A program made the position numbers and the translations under genes. Positions 1 to 12,362 of a stretch of DNA of 64,000 nucleotides are shown piece by piece. Origin of the DNA: Parapristionchus giblindavisi (lineage: Eukaryota > Nematoda > Chromadorea > Rhabditida > Diplogasteridae); NCBI GenBank assembly GCA_943737045.1, contig CALSFV010000215.1, positions 186,001-250,000 on the forward strand, in the 5' to 3' direction. The number at the start of each line of letters is the position of its first letter. Positions within the stretch are counted from its first letter, which is position 1. A model generated the notes under the pieces. The model saw nothing but the letters and a program-made list of their open reading frames with translations, did not search any database and was not told the origin of the DNA.

Positions 1-45
1 TCTTATCAGAGTGAAAGCTACTTTTGTACTTTGGGCATTGTGCAA

Positions 46-2987
46 TCAACACAAGATTACAGTTTGACATGAACTGAAGTGTAGATTATTCAGAATTTTT
101 TTGCTCTTTCACGTGGTATATGCTACGATAAGCTACGATAAAGCATTGACGTGTCACGAATTCTTTATTGCCAAAAATGCATAATTCAATTTTGTTAATT
201 CGGGTGAAGTGGCCGTTGTTCAACATGGGAACGTGCAAAATAAACAGAATTTTTTGCTCTTTCGTTTGGTATATGACACGCCGCAGATTGAAAGCTACTT
301 TTGTACTTTGGGCATTGTGCAATCAACACAAGATTACAGTTTGACATGAACTGAAGTGTAGATTATTCAGATTTTTTTGCTCTTTCACGTGGTATATGCT
401 ACGATAAGCTACGATAAAGCATTGACGTGTCACGAATTCTTTATTGCCAAAAATGCATAATTCAATTTTGTTAATTCGGCTGAAGTGGCCGTTGTTCAAC
501 ATGGGAACGTGCAAAATACTCAGAATTTTTTGCTCTTTCGTTTGGTATATGACACGCTGGGTCTAGCAGAAAATTTTTCATTTCAGGCAATCTTTTGGTC
601 TTATCAGAGTGAAAGCTACTTTTGTACTTTGGGCATTGTGCAATCAACACAAGATTACAGTTTGACATGAACTGAAGTGTAGATTATTCAGATTTTTTTG
701 CTCTTTCACGTGGTATATGCTACGATAAGCTACGATAAAGCATTGACGTGTCACGAATTCTTTATTGCCAAAAATGCATAATTCAATTTTGTTAATTCGG
801 GTGAAGTGGCCGTTGTTCAACATGGGAACGTGCAAAATAATCAGAATTTTTTGCTCTTTCGTTTGGTATATGACACGCCGCAGATTGAAAGCTACTTTTG
901 TACTTTGGGCATTGTGCAATCAACACAAGATTACAGTTTGACATGAACTGAAGTGTAGATTATTCAGAATTTTTTGCTCTTTCACGTGGTATATGCTACG
1001 ATAAGCTACGATAAAGCATTGACGTGTCACGAATTCTTTATTGCCAAAAATGCATAATTCAATTTTGTTAATTCGGCTGAAGTGGCCGTTGTTCAACATG
1101 GGAACGTGCAAAATACTCAGAATTTTTTGCTCTTTCGTTTGGTATATGACACGACGCAGAGTGAAAGCTACTTTTGTACTTTGGGCATTGTGCAATCAAC
1201 ACAAGATTACAGTTTGACATGAACTGAAGTGTAGATTATTCAGAATTTTTTGCTCTTTCACGTGGTATATGCAACGATAAGCTACGATAAAGCATTGACG
1301 TGTCACGAATTCTTTATTGCCAAAAATGCATAATTCAATTTTGTTAATTCGGCTGAAGTGGCCGTTGTTCAACATGGGAACGTGCAAAGTAATCAGAATT
1401 TTTTGCTCTTTCGTTTGGTATATGACACGCTGGGTCTAGCAGAAAATTTTTCATTTCAGGTAATCTTTTGGTCTTATCAGAGTGAAAGCTACTTTTGTAC
1501 TTTGGGCATTGTGCAATCAACACAAGATTACAGTTTGACATGAACTGAAGTGTAGATTATTCAGAATTTTTTTGCTCTTTCACGTGGTATATGCTACGAT
1601 AAGCTACGATAAAGCATTGACGTGTCACGAATTCTTTATTGCCAAAAATGCATAATTCAATTTTGTTAATTCGGGTGAAGTGGCCGTTGTTCAACATGGG
1701 AACGTGCAAAATAAACAGAATTTTTTGCTCTTTCGTTTGGTATATGACACGCCGCAGATTGAAAGCTACTTTTGTACTTTGGGCATTGTGCAATCAACAC
1801 AAGATTACAGTTTGACATGAACTGAAGTGTAGATTATTCAGATTTTTTTGCTCTTTCACGTGGTATATGCTACGATAAGCTACGATAAAGCATTGACGTG
1901 TCACGAATTCTTTATTGCCAAAAATGCATAATTCAATTTTGTTAATTCGGCTGCAGTGGCCGTTGTTCAACATGGGAACGTGCAAAATACTCAGAATTTT
2001 TTGCTCTTTCGTTTGGTATATGACACGCTGGGTCTAGCAGAAAATTTTTCATTTCAGGCAATCTTTTGGTCTTATCAGAGTGAAAGCTACTTTTGTACTT
2101 TGGGCATTGTGCAATCAACACAAGATTACAGTTTGACATGAACTGAAGTGTAGATTATTCAGATTTTTTTGCTCTTTCACGTGGTATATGCTACGATAAG
2201 CTACGATAAAGCATTGACGTGTCACGAATTCTTTATTGCCAAAAATGCATAATTCAATTTTGTTAATTCGGGTGAAGTGGCCGTTGTTCAACATGGGAAC
2301 GTGCAAAATAATCAGAATTGTTTGCTCTTTCGTTTGGTATATGACACGCCGCAGATTGAAAGCTACTTTTGTACTTTGGGCATTGTGCAATCAACACAAG
2401 ATTACAGTTTGACATGAACTGAAGTGTAGATTATTCAGAATTTTTTGCTCTTTCACGTGGTATATGCTACGATAAGCTACGATAAAGCATTGACGTGTCA
2501 CGAATTCTTTATTGCCAAAAATGCATAATTCAATTTTGTTAATTCGGCTGAAGTGGCCGTTGTTCAACATGGGAACGTGCAAAATACTCAGAATTTTTTG
2601 CTCTTTCGTTTGGTATATGACACGACGCAGAGTGAAAGCTACTTTTGTACTTTGGGCATTGTGCAATCAACACAAGATTACAGTTTGACATGAACTGAAG
2701 TGTAGATTATTCAGAATTTTTTGCTCTTTCACGTGGTATATGCAACGATAAGCTACGATAAAGCATTGACGTGTCACGAATTCTTTATTGCCAAAAATGC
2801 ATAATTCAATTTTGTTAATTCGGCTGAAGTGGCCGTTGTTCAACATGGGAACGTGCAAAGTAATCAGAATTTTTTGCTCTTTCGTTTGGTATATGACACG
2901 CTGGGTCTAGCAGAAAATTTTTCATTTCAGGTAATCTTTTGGTCTTATCAGAGTGAAAGCTACTTTTGTACTTTGGGCATTGTGCAA
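46..2987 (+). repeat. Tandem duplication of a 5-monomer block (1,471 bp x2), S-L-S-S-L
   Basis: Copy 1 has monomer starts 46 (277 bp), 323, 644, 920 and 1196. Copy 2 has 1517 (277 bp), 1794, 2115, 2391 and 2667. Both copies share the rare extra T in the first monomer, the AAATAAACAG variant, a CAGGCAATC change in the first long monomer, the S2 junction in the fourth monomer and GCAACGATAA in the fifth. I saw only isolated differences, for example CTGCAGTGG near 1953 and CAGAATTGTTTGC near 2315. Base 1 of the window aligns with base 1472, so the first copy begins before the window. Confidence 0.93.
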
Positions 2988-5606
2988 TCAACACAAGATT
3001 ACAGTTTGACATGAACTGAAGTGTAGATTATTCAGAATTTTTTGCTCTTTCACGTGGTATATGCAACGATAAGCTACGATAAAGCATTGACGTGTCACGA
3101 ATTCTTTATTGCCAAAAATGCATAATTCAATTTTGTTAATTCGGGTGAAGTGGCCGTTGTTCAACATGGGAACGTGCAAAATAAACAGAATTTTTTGCTC
3201 TTTCGTTTGGTATATGACACGCCGCAGATTGAAAGCTACTTTTGTACTTTGGGCATTGTGCAATCAACACAAGATTACAGTTTGACATGAACTGAAGTGT
3301 AGATTATTCAGATTTTTTTGCTCTTTCACGTGGTATATGCTACGATAAGCTACGATAAAGCATTGACGTGTCACGAATTCTTTATTGCCAAAAATGCATA
3401 ATTCAATTTTGTTAATTCGGCTGAAGTGGCCGTTGTTCAACATGGGAACGTGCAAAATACTCAGAATTTTTTGCTCTTTCGTTTGGTATATGACACGACG
3501 CAGAGTGAAAGCTACTTTTGTACTTTGGGCATTGTGCAATCAACACAAGATTACAGTTTGACATGAACTGAAGTGTAGATTATTCAGAATTTTTTGCTCT
3601 TTCACGTGGTATATGCAACGATAAGCTACGATAAAGCATTGACGTGTCACGAATTCTTTATTGCCAAAAATGCATAATTCAATTTTGTTAATTCGGCTGA
3701 AGTGGCCGTTGTTCAACATGGGAACGTGCAAAGTAATCAGAATTTTTTGCTCTTTCGTTTGGTATATGACACGCTGGGTCTAGCAGAAAATTTTTCATTT
3801 CAGGTAATCTTTTGGTCTTATCAGAGTGAAAGCTACTTTTGTACTTTGGGCATTGTGCAATCAACACAAGATTACAGTTTGACATGAACTGAAGTGTAGA
3901 TTATTCAGAATTTTTTGCTCTTTCACGTGGTATATGCAACGATAAGCTACGATAAAGCATTGACGTGTCACGAATTCTTTATTGCCAAAAATGCATAATT
4001 CAATTTTGTTAATTCGGGTGAAGTGGCCGTTGTTCAACATGGGAACGTGCAAAATAAACAGAATTTTTTGCTCTTTCGTTTGGTATATGACACGCCGCAG
4101 ATTGAAAGCTACTTTTGTACTTTGGGCATTGTGCAATCAACACAAGATTACAGTTTGACATGAACTGAAGTGTAGATTATTCAGATTTTTTTGCTCTTTC
4201 ACGTGGTATATGCTACGATAAGCTACGATAAAGCATTGACGTGTCACGAATTCTTTATTGCCAAAAATGCATAATTCAATTTTGTTAATTCGGCTGAAGT
4301 GGCCGTTGTTCAACATGGGAACGTGCAAAATACTCAGAATTTTTTGCTCTTTCGTTTGGTATATGACACGACGCAGAGTGAAAGCTACTTTTGTACTTTG
4401 GGCATTGTGCAATCAACACAAGATTACAGTTTGACATGAACTGAAGTGTAGATTATTCAGAATTTTTTGCTCTTTCACGTGGTATATGCTACGATAAGCT
4501 ACGATAAAGCATTGACGTGTCACGAATTCTTTATTGCCAAAAATGCATAATTCAATTTTGTTAATTCGGCTGAAGTGGCCGTTGTTCAACATGGGAACGT
4601 GCAAAATACTCAGAATTTTTTGCTCTTTCGTTTGGTATATGACACGCTGGGTCTAGCAGAAAATTTTTCATTTCAGGTAATCTTTTGGTCTTATCAGAGT
4701 GAAAGCTACTTTTGTACTTTGGGCATTGTGCAATCAACACAAGATTACAGTTTGACATGGACTGAAGTGTAGATTATTCAGATTTTTTTGCTCTTTCACG
4801 TGGTATATGCTACGATAAGCTACGATAAAGCATTGACGTGTCACGAATTCTTTATTGCCAAAAATGCATAATTCAATTTTGTTAATTCGGGTGAAGTGGC
4901 CGTTGTTCAACATGGGAACGTGCAAAGTAATCAGAATTTTTTGCTCTTTCGTTTGGTATATGACACGCCGCAGATTGAAAGCTACTTTTGTACTTTGGGC
5001 ATTGTGCAATCAACACAAGATTACAGTTTGACATGAACTGAAGTGTAGATTATTCAGATTTTTTTGCTCTTTCACGTGGTATATGCTACGATAAGCTACG
5101 ATAAAGCATTGACGTGTCACGAATTCTTTATTGCCAAAAATGCATAATTCAATTTTGTTAATTCGGCTGAAGTGGCCGTTGTTCAACATGGGAACGTGCA
5201 AAGTAATCAGAATTTTTTGCTCTTTCGTTTGGTATATGACACGCCGCAGATTGAAAGCTACTTTTGTACTTTGGGCATTGTGCAATCAACACAAGATTAC
5301 AGTTTGACATGAACTGAAGTGTAGATTATTCAGAATTTTTTGCTCTTTCACGTGGTATATGCTACGATAAGCTACGATAAAGCATTGACGTGTCACGAAT
5401 TCTTTATTGCCAAAAATGCATAATTCAATTTTGTTAATTCGGCTGAAGTGGCAGTTGTTCAACATGGGAACGTGCAAAGTAATCAGAATTTTTTGCTCTT
5501 TCGTTTGGTATATGACACGCTGGGTCTAGCAGAAAATTTTTCATTTCAGGTAATCTTTTGGTCTTATCAGAGTGAAAGCTACTTTTGTACTTTGGGCATT
5601 GTGCAA
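2988..5606 (+). repeat. Three S-S-L trimers (873 bp each)
   Basis: Monomer starts are 2988, 3264, 3540 / 3861, 4137, 4413 / 4734, 5010, 5286. The first two trimers are nearly identical over the two S monomers: both have GCAACGATAA and AAATAAACAG in the first S and the S2 junction in the second. The third trimer has S1 junctions in both short monomers and a private CATGGACTG near 4756 where others read CATGAACTG. Confidence 0.92.
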
Positions 5607-8600
5607 TCAACACAAGATTACAGTTTGACATGAACTGAAGTGTAGATTATTCAGAATTTTTTGCTCTTTCACGTGGTATATGCTACGATAAGCTACGATA
5701 AAGCATTGACGTGTCACGAATTCTTTATTGCCAAAAATGCATAATTCAATTTTGTTAATTCGGGTGAAGTGGCCGCTGTTCAACATGGGAACGTGCAAAA
5801 TAATCAGAATTTTTTGCTCTTTCGTTTGGTATTTGACACGCCGCAGATTGAAAGCTACTTTTGTACTTTGGGCATTGTGCAATCAACACAAGATTACAGT
5901 TTGACATGAACTGAAGTGTAGATTATTCAGATTTTTTTGCTCTTTCACGTGGTATATGCTACGATAAGCTACGATAAAGCATTGACGTGTCACGAATTCT
6001 TTATTGCCAAAAATGCATAATTCAATTTTGTTAATTCGGCTGAAGTGGCCGTTGTTCAACATGGGAACGTGCAAAATACTCAGAATTTTTTGCTCTTTCG
6101 TTTGGTATATGACACGCTGGGTCTAGCAGAAAATTTTTCATTTCAGGTAATCTTTTGGTCTTATCAGAGTGAAAGCTACTTTTGTACTTTGGGCATTGTG
6201 CAATCAACACAAGATTACAGTTTGACATGAACTGAAGTGTAGATTATTCAGATTTTTTTGCTCTTTCACGTGGTATATGCTACGATAAGCTACGATAAAG
6301 CATTGACGTGTCACGAATTCTTTATTGCCAAAAATGCATAATTCAATTTTGTTAATTCGGGTGAAGTGGCCGTTGTTCAACATGGGAACGTGCAAAGTAA
6401 TCAGAATTTTTTGCTCTTTCGTTTGGTATATGACACGCCGCAGATTGAAAGCTACTTTTGTACTTTGGGCATTGTGCAATCAACACAAGATTACAGTTTG
6501 ACATGAACTGAAGTGTAGATTATTCAGATTTTTTTGCTCTTTCACGTGGTATATGCTACGATAAGCTACGATAAAGCATTGACGTGTCACGAATTCTTTA
6601 TTGCCAAAAATGCATAATTCAATTTTGTTAATTCGGGTGAAGTGGCCGTTGTTCAACATGGGAACGTGCAAAGTAATCAGAATTTTTTGCTCTTTCGTTT
6701 GGTATATGACACGCCGCAGATTGAAAGCTACTTTTGTACTTTGGGCATTGTGCAATCAACACAAGATTACAGTTTGACATGAACTGAAGTGTAGATTACT
6801 CAGAATTTTTTGCTCTTTCACGTGGTATATGCTACGATAAGCTACGATAAAGCATTGACGTGTCACGAATTCTTTATTGCCAAAAATGCATAATTCAATT
6901 TTGTTAATTCGGCTGAAGTGGCCGTTGTTCAACATGGGAACGTGCAAAATACTCAGAATTTTTTGCTCTTTCGTTTGGTATATGACACGCTGAGTCTAGC
7001 AGAAAATTTTTCATGTCAGGTAATCGTTTGGTCTTATCAGAGTGAAAGCTACTTTTGTACTTTGGGCATTGTGCAATCAACACAAGATTACAGTTTGACA
7101 TGAACTGAAGTGTAGATTATTCAGATTTTTTTGCTCTTTCACGTGGTATATGCTACGATAAGCTACGATAAAGCATTGACGTGTCACGAATTCTTTATTG
7201 CCAAAAATGCATAATTCAATTTTGTTAATTCGGGTGAAGTGGCCGTTGTTCAACATGGGAACGTGCAAAGTAATCAGAATTTTTTGCTCTTTCGTTTGGT
7301 ATATGACACGCCGCAGATTGAAAGCTACTTTTGTACTTTGGGCATTGTGCAATCAACACAAGATTACAGTTTGACATGAACTGAAGTGTAGATTATTCAG
7401 ATTTTTTTGCTCTTTCACGTGGTATATGCTACGATAAGCTACGATAAAGCATTGACGTGTCACGAATTCTTTATTGCCAAAAATGCATAATTCAATTTTG
7501 TTAATTCGGGTGAAGTGGCCGTTGTTCAACATGGGAACGTGCAAAGTAATCAGAATTTTTTGCTCTTTCGTTTGGTATATGACACGCCGCAGATTGAAAG
7601 CTACTTTTGTACTTTGGGCATTGTGCAATCAACACAAGATTACAGTTTGACATGAACTGAAGTGTAGATTACTCAGAATTTTTTGCTCTTTCACGTGGTA
7701 TATGCTACGATAAGCTACGATAAAGCATTGACGTGTCACGAATTCTTTATTGCCAAAAATGCATAATTCAATTTTGTTAATTCGGCTGAAGTGGCCGTTG
7801 TTCAACATGGGAACGTGCAAAATACTCAGAATTTTTTGCTCTTTCGTTTGGTATATGACACGCTGAGTCTAGCAGAAAATTTTTCATGTCAGGTAATCGT
7901 TTGGTCTTATCAGAGTGAAAGCTACTTTTGTACTTTGGGCATTGTGCAATCAACACAAGATTACAGTTTGACATGAACTGAAGTGTAGATTATTCAGATT
8001 TTTTTGCTCTTTCACGTGGTATATGCTACGATAAGCTACGATAAAGCATTGACGTGTCACGAATTCTTTATTGCCAAAAATGCATAATTCAATTTTGTTA
8101 ATTCGGGTGAAGTGGCCGTTGTTCAACATGGGAACGTGCAAAGTAATCAGAATTTTTTGCTCTTTCGTTTGGTATATGACACGCCGCAGATTGAAAGCTA
8201 CTTTTGTACTTTGGGCATTGTGCAATCAACACAAGATTACAGTTTGACATGAACTGAAGTGTAGATTATTCAGATTTTTTTGCTCTTTCACGTGGTATAT
8301 GCTACGATAAGCTACGATAAAGCATTGACGTGTCACGAATTCTTTATTGCCAAAAATGCATAATTCAATTTTGTTAATTCGGGTGAAGTGGCCGTTGTTC
8401 AACATGGGAACGTGCAAAGTAATCAGAATTTTTTGCTCTTTCGTTTGGTATATGACACGCTGAGTCTAGCAGAAAATTTTTCATGTCAGGTAATCGTTTG
8501 GTCTTATCAGAGTGAAAGCTACTTTTGTACTTTGGGCATTGTGCAATCAACACAAGATTACAGTTTGACATGAACTGAAGTGTAGATTATTCAGATTTTT

Positions 8601-10292
8601 TTGCTCTTTCACGTGGTATATGCTACGATAAGCTACGATAAAGCATTGACGTGTCACGAATTCTTTATTGCCAAAAATGCATAATTCAATTTTGTTAATT
8701 CGGGTGAAGTGGCCGTTGTTCAACATGGGAACGTGCAAAGTAATCAGAATTTTTTGCTCTTTCGTTTGGTATATGACACGCCGCAGATTGAAAGCTACTT
8801 TTGTACTTTGGGCATTGTGCAATCAACACAAGATTACAGTTTGACATGAACTGAAGTGTAGATTATTCAGATTTTTTTGCTCTTTCACGTGGTATATGCT
8901 ACGATAAGCTACGATAAAGCATTGACGTGTCACGAATTCTTTATTGCCAAAAATGCATAATTCAATTTTGTTAATTCGGGTGAAGTGGCCGTTGTTCAAC
9001 ATGGGAGCGTGCAAAGTAATCAGAATTTTTTGCTCTTTCGTTTGGTATATGACACGCCGCAGATTGAAAGCTACTTTTGTACTTTGGGCATTGTGCAATC
9101 AACACAAGATTACAGTTTGACATGAACTGAAGTGTAGATTATTCAGAATGTTTTGCTCTTTCACGGGGTATATGCTACGATAAGCTACGATAAAGCATTG
9201 ACGTGTCACGAATTCTTTATTGCCAAAAATGCATAATTCAATTGTGTTAATTCGGCTGAAGTGGCCGTTGTTCATCATGGGAACGTGCAAAATACTCAGA
9301 ATTTTTTGCTCTTTCGTTTGGTATATGACACGCTGGGTCTAGCAGAAAATTTTTCATTTCAGGTAATCTTTTGGTCTTATCAGAGTGAAAGCTACTTTTG
9401 TACTTTGGGCATTGTGCAATCAACACAAGATTACAGTTTGACATGAACTGAAGTGTAGATTATTCAGAATTTTTTGCTCTTTCACGTGGTATATGCTACG
9501 ATAAGCTACGATAAAGCATTGACGTGTCACGAATTCTTTATTGCCAAAAATGCATAATTCAATTTTGTTAATTCGGGTGAAGTGGCCGTTGTTCAACATG
9601 GGAGCGTGCAAAGTAATCAGAATTTTTTGCTCTTTCGTTTGGTATATGACACGCCGCAGATTGAAAGCTACTTTTGTACTTTGGGCATTGTGCAATCAAC
9701 ACAAGATTACAGTTTGACATGAACTGAAGTGTAGATTATTCAGAATTTTTTGCTCTTTCACGTGGTATATGCTACGATAAGCTACGATAAAGCATTGACG
9801 TGTCACGAATTCTTTATTGCCAAAAATGCATAATTCAATTGTGTTAATTCGGCTGAAGTGGCCGTTGTTCATCATGGGAACGTGCAAAATACTCAGAATT
9901 TTTTGCTCTTTCGTTTGGTATATGACACGCTGGGTCTAGCAGAAAATTTTTCATTTCAGGTAATCTTTTGGTCTTATCAGAGTGAAAGCTACTTTTGTAC
10001 TTTGGGCATTGTGCAATCAACACAAGATTACAGTTTGACATGAACTGAAGTGTAGATTATTCAGAATTTTTTGCTCTTTCACGTGGTATATGCTACGATA
10101 AGCTACGATAAAGCATTGACGTGTCACGAATTCTTTATTGCCAAAAATGCATAATTCAATTTTGTTAATTCGGGTGAAGTGGCCGTTGTTCAACATGGGA
10201 ACGTGCAAAATAATCAGATTTTTTTGCTCTTTCGTTTGGTATATGACGCGCCGCAGATTGAAAGCTACTTTTGTACTTTGGGCATTGTGCAA
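5607..10292 (+). repeat. Mixed S-L dimers and S-S-L trimers of region A
   Basis: The order is S-L (5607, 5883), S-S-L (6204, 6480, 6756), S-S-L (7077, 7353, 7629), S-L (7950, 8226), S-S-L (8547, 8823, 9099), S-L (9420, 9696), S (10017). The two middle trimers are near-identical 873-bp copies. Long monomers 6756, 7629 and 8226 share a CTGAGTC / CATGTCAGGTAATCG linker. Monomers 9099 and 9696 share GTGTTAATTC and TTCATCATGG, and 8823 and 9420 share GGGAGCGTGC, marking a 597-bp duplication. Confidence 0.92.
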
Positions 10293-11576
10293 TCAACACA
10301 AGATTACAGTTTGACATGAACTGAAGTGTAGACTATTCAGAATTTTTTGCTCTTTCACGTGGTATATGCTACGATAAGCTACGATAAAGCATTGACGTGT
10401 CACGAATTCTTTATTGCCAAAAATGCATAATTCAATTTTGATAATTCGGGTGAAGTGGCCGTTGTTCAACATGGGAACGTGCAAAATAATCAGAATTTTT
10501 TGCTCTTTCGTTTGGTATATGACACGCTGGGTCTAGCAGAAAATTTTTCATGTCAGGTAATTGTTTGGTCTTATCAGAGTGAAAGCTACTTTTGTACTTT
10601 GCGCATTGTGCAATCAACACAAGATTACAGTTTGATATGAACTCAAGTGTAGATTATTCAGAATTTTTTGCTCTTTCACGTGGAATATGCTACGATAAGC
10701 TACGATAAAGCATTGACGTGTCACGAATTCTTTATTGCCAAAAATGCATAATTCAATTTTGTTAATTCGGCTGAAGTGGCCGTTGTTCAACATGGGAACG
10801 TGCAAAATACTCAGAATTTTTTGCTCTTTCGTTTGGTATATGACACGCTGGGTCTAGCAGAAAATTGTTCATGTCAGGTAATCGTTTGGTCTTATCAGAG
10901 TGAAAGCTACTTTTGTACTTTGGGCATTGTGCAATCAACACAAGATTACAGTTTGACATGAACTGAAGTGTAGATTATTCAGAATTTTTTGCTCTTTCAC
11001 ATGGTATATGCTACGATAAGCTACGATAAAGCATTGACGTGTCACGAATTCTTTATTGCCAAAAATGCATAATTCAATTTTGATAATTCGGGTGAAGTGG
11101 CCGTTGTTCAACATGGGAACGTGCAAAATAATCAGAATTTTTTGCTCTTTCGTTTGGTATATGACACGCTGGGTCTAGCAGAAAATTTTTCATGTCAGGT
11201 AATTGTTTGGTCTTATCAGAGTGAAAGCTACTTTTGTACTTTGGGCATTGTGCAATCAACACAAGATTACAGTTTGACATGAACTGAAGTGTAGATTATT
11301 CAGAATTGTTTGCTCTTTCACGTGGAATCTGCTACGATAAGCTACGATAAAGCATTGACGTGTCACGAATTCTTTATTGCCAAAAATGCATAATTCAATT
11401 TTGTTAATTCGGCTGAAGTGGCCGTTGTTCAACATGGGAACGTGCAAAATACTCAGAATTTTTTGCTCTTTCGTTTGGTATATGACACGCTGGGTCTAGC
11501 AGAAAATTGTTCATGTCAGGTAATCGTTTGGTCTTATCAGAGTGAAAGCTACTTTTGTACTTTGGGCATTGTGCAA
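10293..11576 (+). repeat. L-only island: four long monomers as a 642-bp dimer x2
   Basis: Starts are 10293, 10614, 10935 and 11256. The first and third carry TTTTGATAATTCGGG and a CATGTCAGGTAATTG linker; the second and fourth carry AAAATTGTTC and CATGTCAGGTAATCG. These are region C variants (compare 39133, 39454, 39775), about 28 kb away, and break the S-L pattern of region A. Private changes include GCGCATTGTG near 10600 and GATATGAACTCAAG near 10634. Confidence 0.92.
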
Positions 11577-12173
11577 TCAACACAAGATTACAGTTTGACA
11601 TGAACTGAAGTGTAGATTATTCAGAATTTTTTGCTCTTTCACATGGTATATGCTACGATAAGCTACGATAAAGCATTGACGTGTCACGAATTCTTTATTG
11701 CCAAAAATGCATAATTCAATTTTGTTAATTCGGGTGAAGTGGCCGTTGTTCAACATGGGAACGTGCAAAATAATCAGAATTTTTTGCTCTTTCGTTTGGT
11801 ATATGACACGCCGCAGATTGAAAGCTACTTTTGTACTTTGGGCATTGTGCAATCAACACAAGATTACAGTTTGACATGAACTGAAGTGTAGATTATTCAG
11901 ATTTTTTTGCTCTTTCACGTGGTATATGCTACGATAAGCTACGATAAAGCATTGACGTGTTACGAATTCTTTATTGCCAAAAATGCATAATTCAATTTTG
12001 TTAATTCGGCTGAAGTGGCCGTTGTTCAACATGGGAACGTGCAAAATACTCAGAATTTTTTGCTCTTTCGTTTGGTATATGACACGACGCAGAGTGAAAG
12101 CTACTTTTGTACTTTGGGCATTGTGCAATCAACACAAGATTACAGTTTGACATGAACTGAAGTGTAGATTATT

Positions 12174-12204
12174 CAGAATTTTTTGCTCTTTCACGTGGTA
12201 TATG
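12174..12204 (+). repeat. Internal 31-bp direct repeat, copy 1
   Basis: It begins CAGAATTTTTTGCTCTTTC and ends GGTATATG. It matches the copy at 12327-12357 at 28 of 31 positions; the three mismatches are adjacent and create CACGTG in this copy. The start-to-start distance to copy 2 is 153 bp, and from copy 2 to the next monomer's copy 1 it is 168 bp (123 bp in short monomers). This supports an ancestral dimer of about 160 bp. The A/T pair before the T-run is variable across the array (AAT6 or AT7). Confidence 0.9.
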
Positions 12205-12224
12205 CTACGATAAGCTACGATAAA
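12204..12224 (+). repeat. Tandem 10-bp micro-repeat (GCTACGATAA x2)
   Basis: Two adjacent copies of GCTACGATAA lie directly after 31-bp repeat copy 1, in nearly every monomer. It is the likely site of the 4-bp slippage deletion (loss of ACGA) seen in the 317-bp monomers starting at 59912, 60871 and 63435. Several region A monomers have GCAACGATAA in the first copy, and one (start 13644) has GCTAAGATAA in the second. Confidence 0.9.
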
Positions 12225-12231
12225 GCATTGA

Positions 12232-12240
12232 CGTGTCACG
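12232..12240. other. 9-bp palindrome CGTG-T-CACG with variable centre
   Basis: Four-base arms are fully complementary around one central base. The centre is T in regions A and C and in all short monomers, and A in most long monomers of region B (CGTGACACG), so the change leaves the palindrome intact. Palindromes are common protein-binding sites in satellites, but I have no evidence of a binding protein. Confidence 0.7.
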
Positions 12241-12279
12241 AATTCTTTATTGCCAAAAATGCATAATTCAATTTTGTTA

Positions 12280-12296
12280 ATTCGGCTGAAGTGGCC
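12280..12296 (+). other. Weak CENP-B-box-like 17-mer
   Basis: ATTCGGCTGAAGTGGCC compared with the known core NTTCGNNNNANNCGGGN keeps TTCG, the central A and two of the last four bases (7 of 9 core positions; 10 of 17 against the full mammalian box). The first-S variant with GGGTG keeps the same core. A match of this quality can arise by chance in a 321-bp unit, so this is a candidate only. Confidence 0.2.
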
Positions 12297-12326
12297 GTTG
12301 TTCAACATGGGAACGTGCAAAATACT

Positions 12327-12357
12327 CAGAATTTTTTGCTCTTTCGTTTGGTATATG
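12327..12357 (+). repeat. Internal 31-bp direct repeat, copy 2
   Basis: This is the second copy of the internal repeat, reading GTTT where copy 1 reads ACGT. It sits immediately before the length-polymorphic linker. Weaker similarity continues upstream of both copies: an ACATG followed by GAAC or GAA and an AT-rich stretch. This suggests the duplication was originally longer than 31 bp and has decayed. Confidence 0.88.
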
Positions 12358-12362
12358 ACACG

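Noticed and set aside
12174..12357. RNA polymerase III terminators or promoters at the T6 runs
   Set aside because: T6 runs occur twice per monomer, but no A-box/B-box pair or tRNA- or 5S-like sequence lies upstream.
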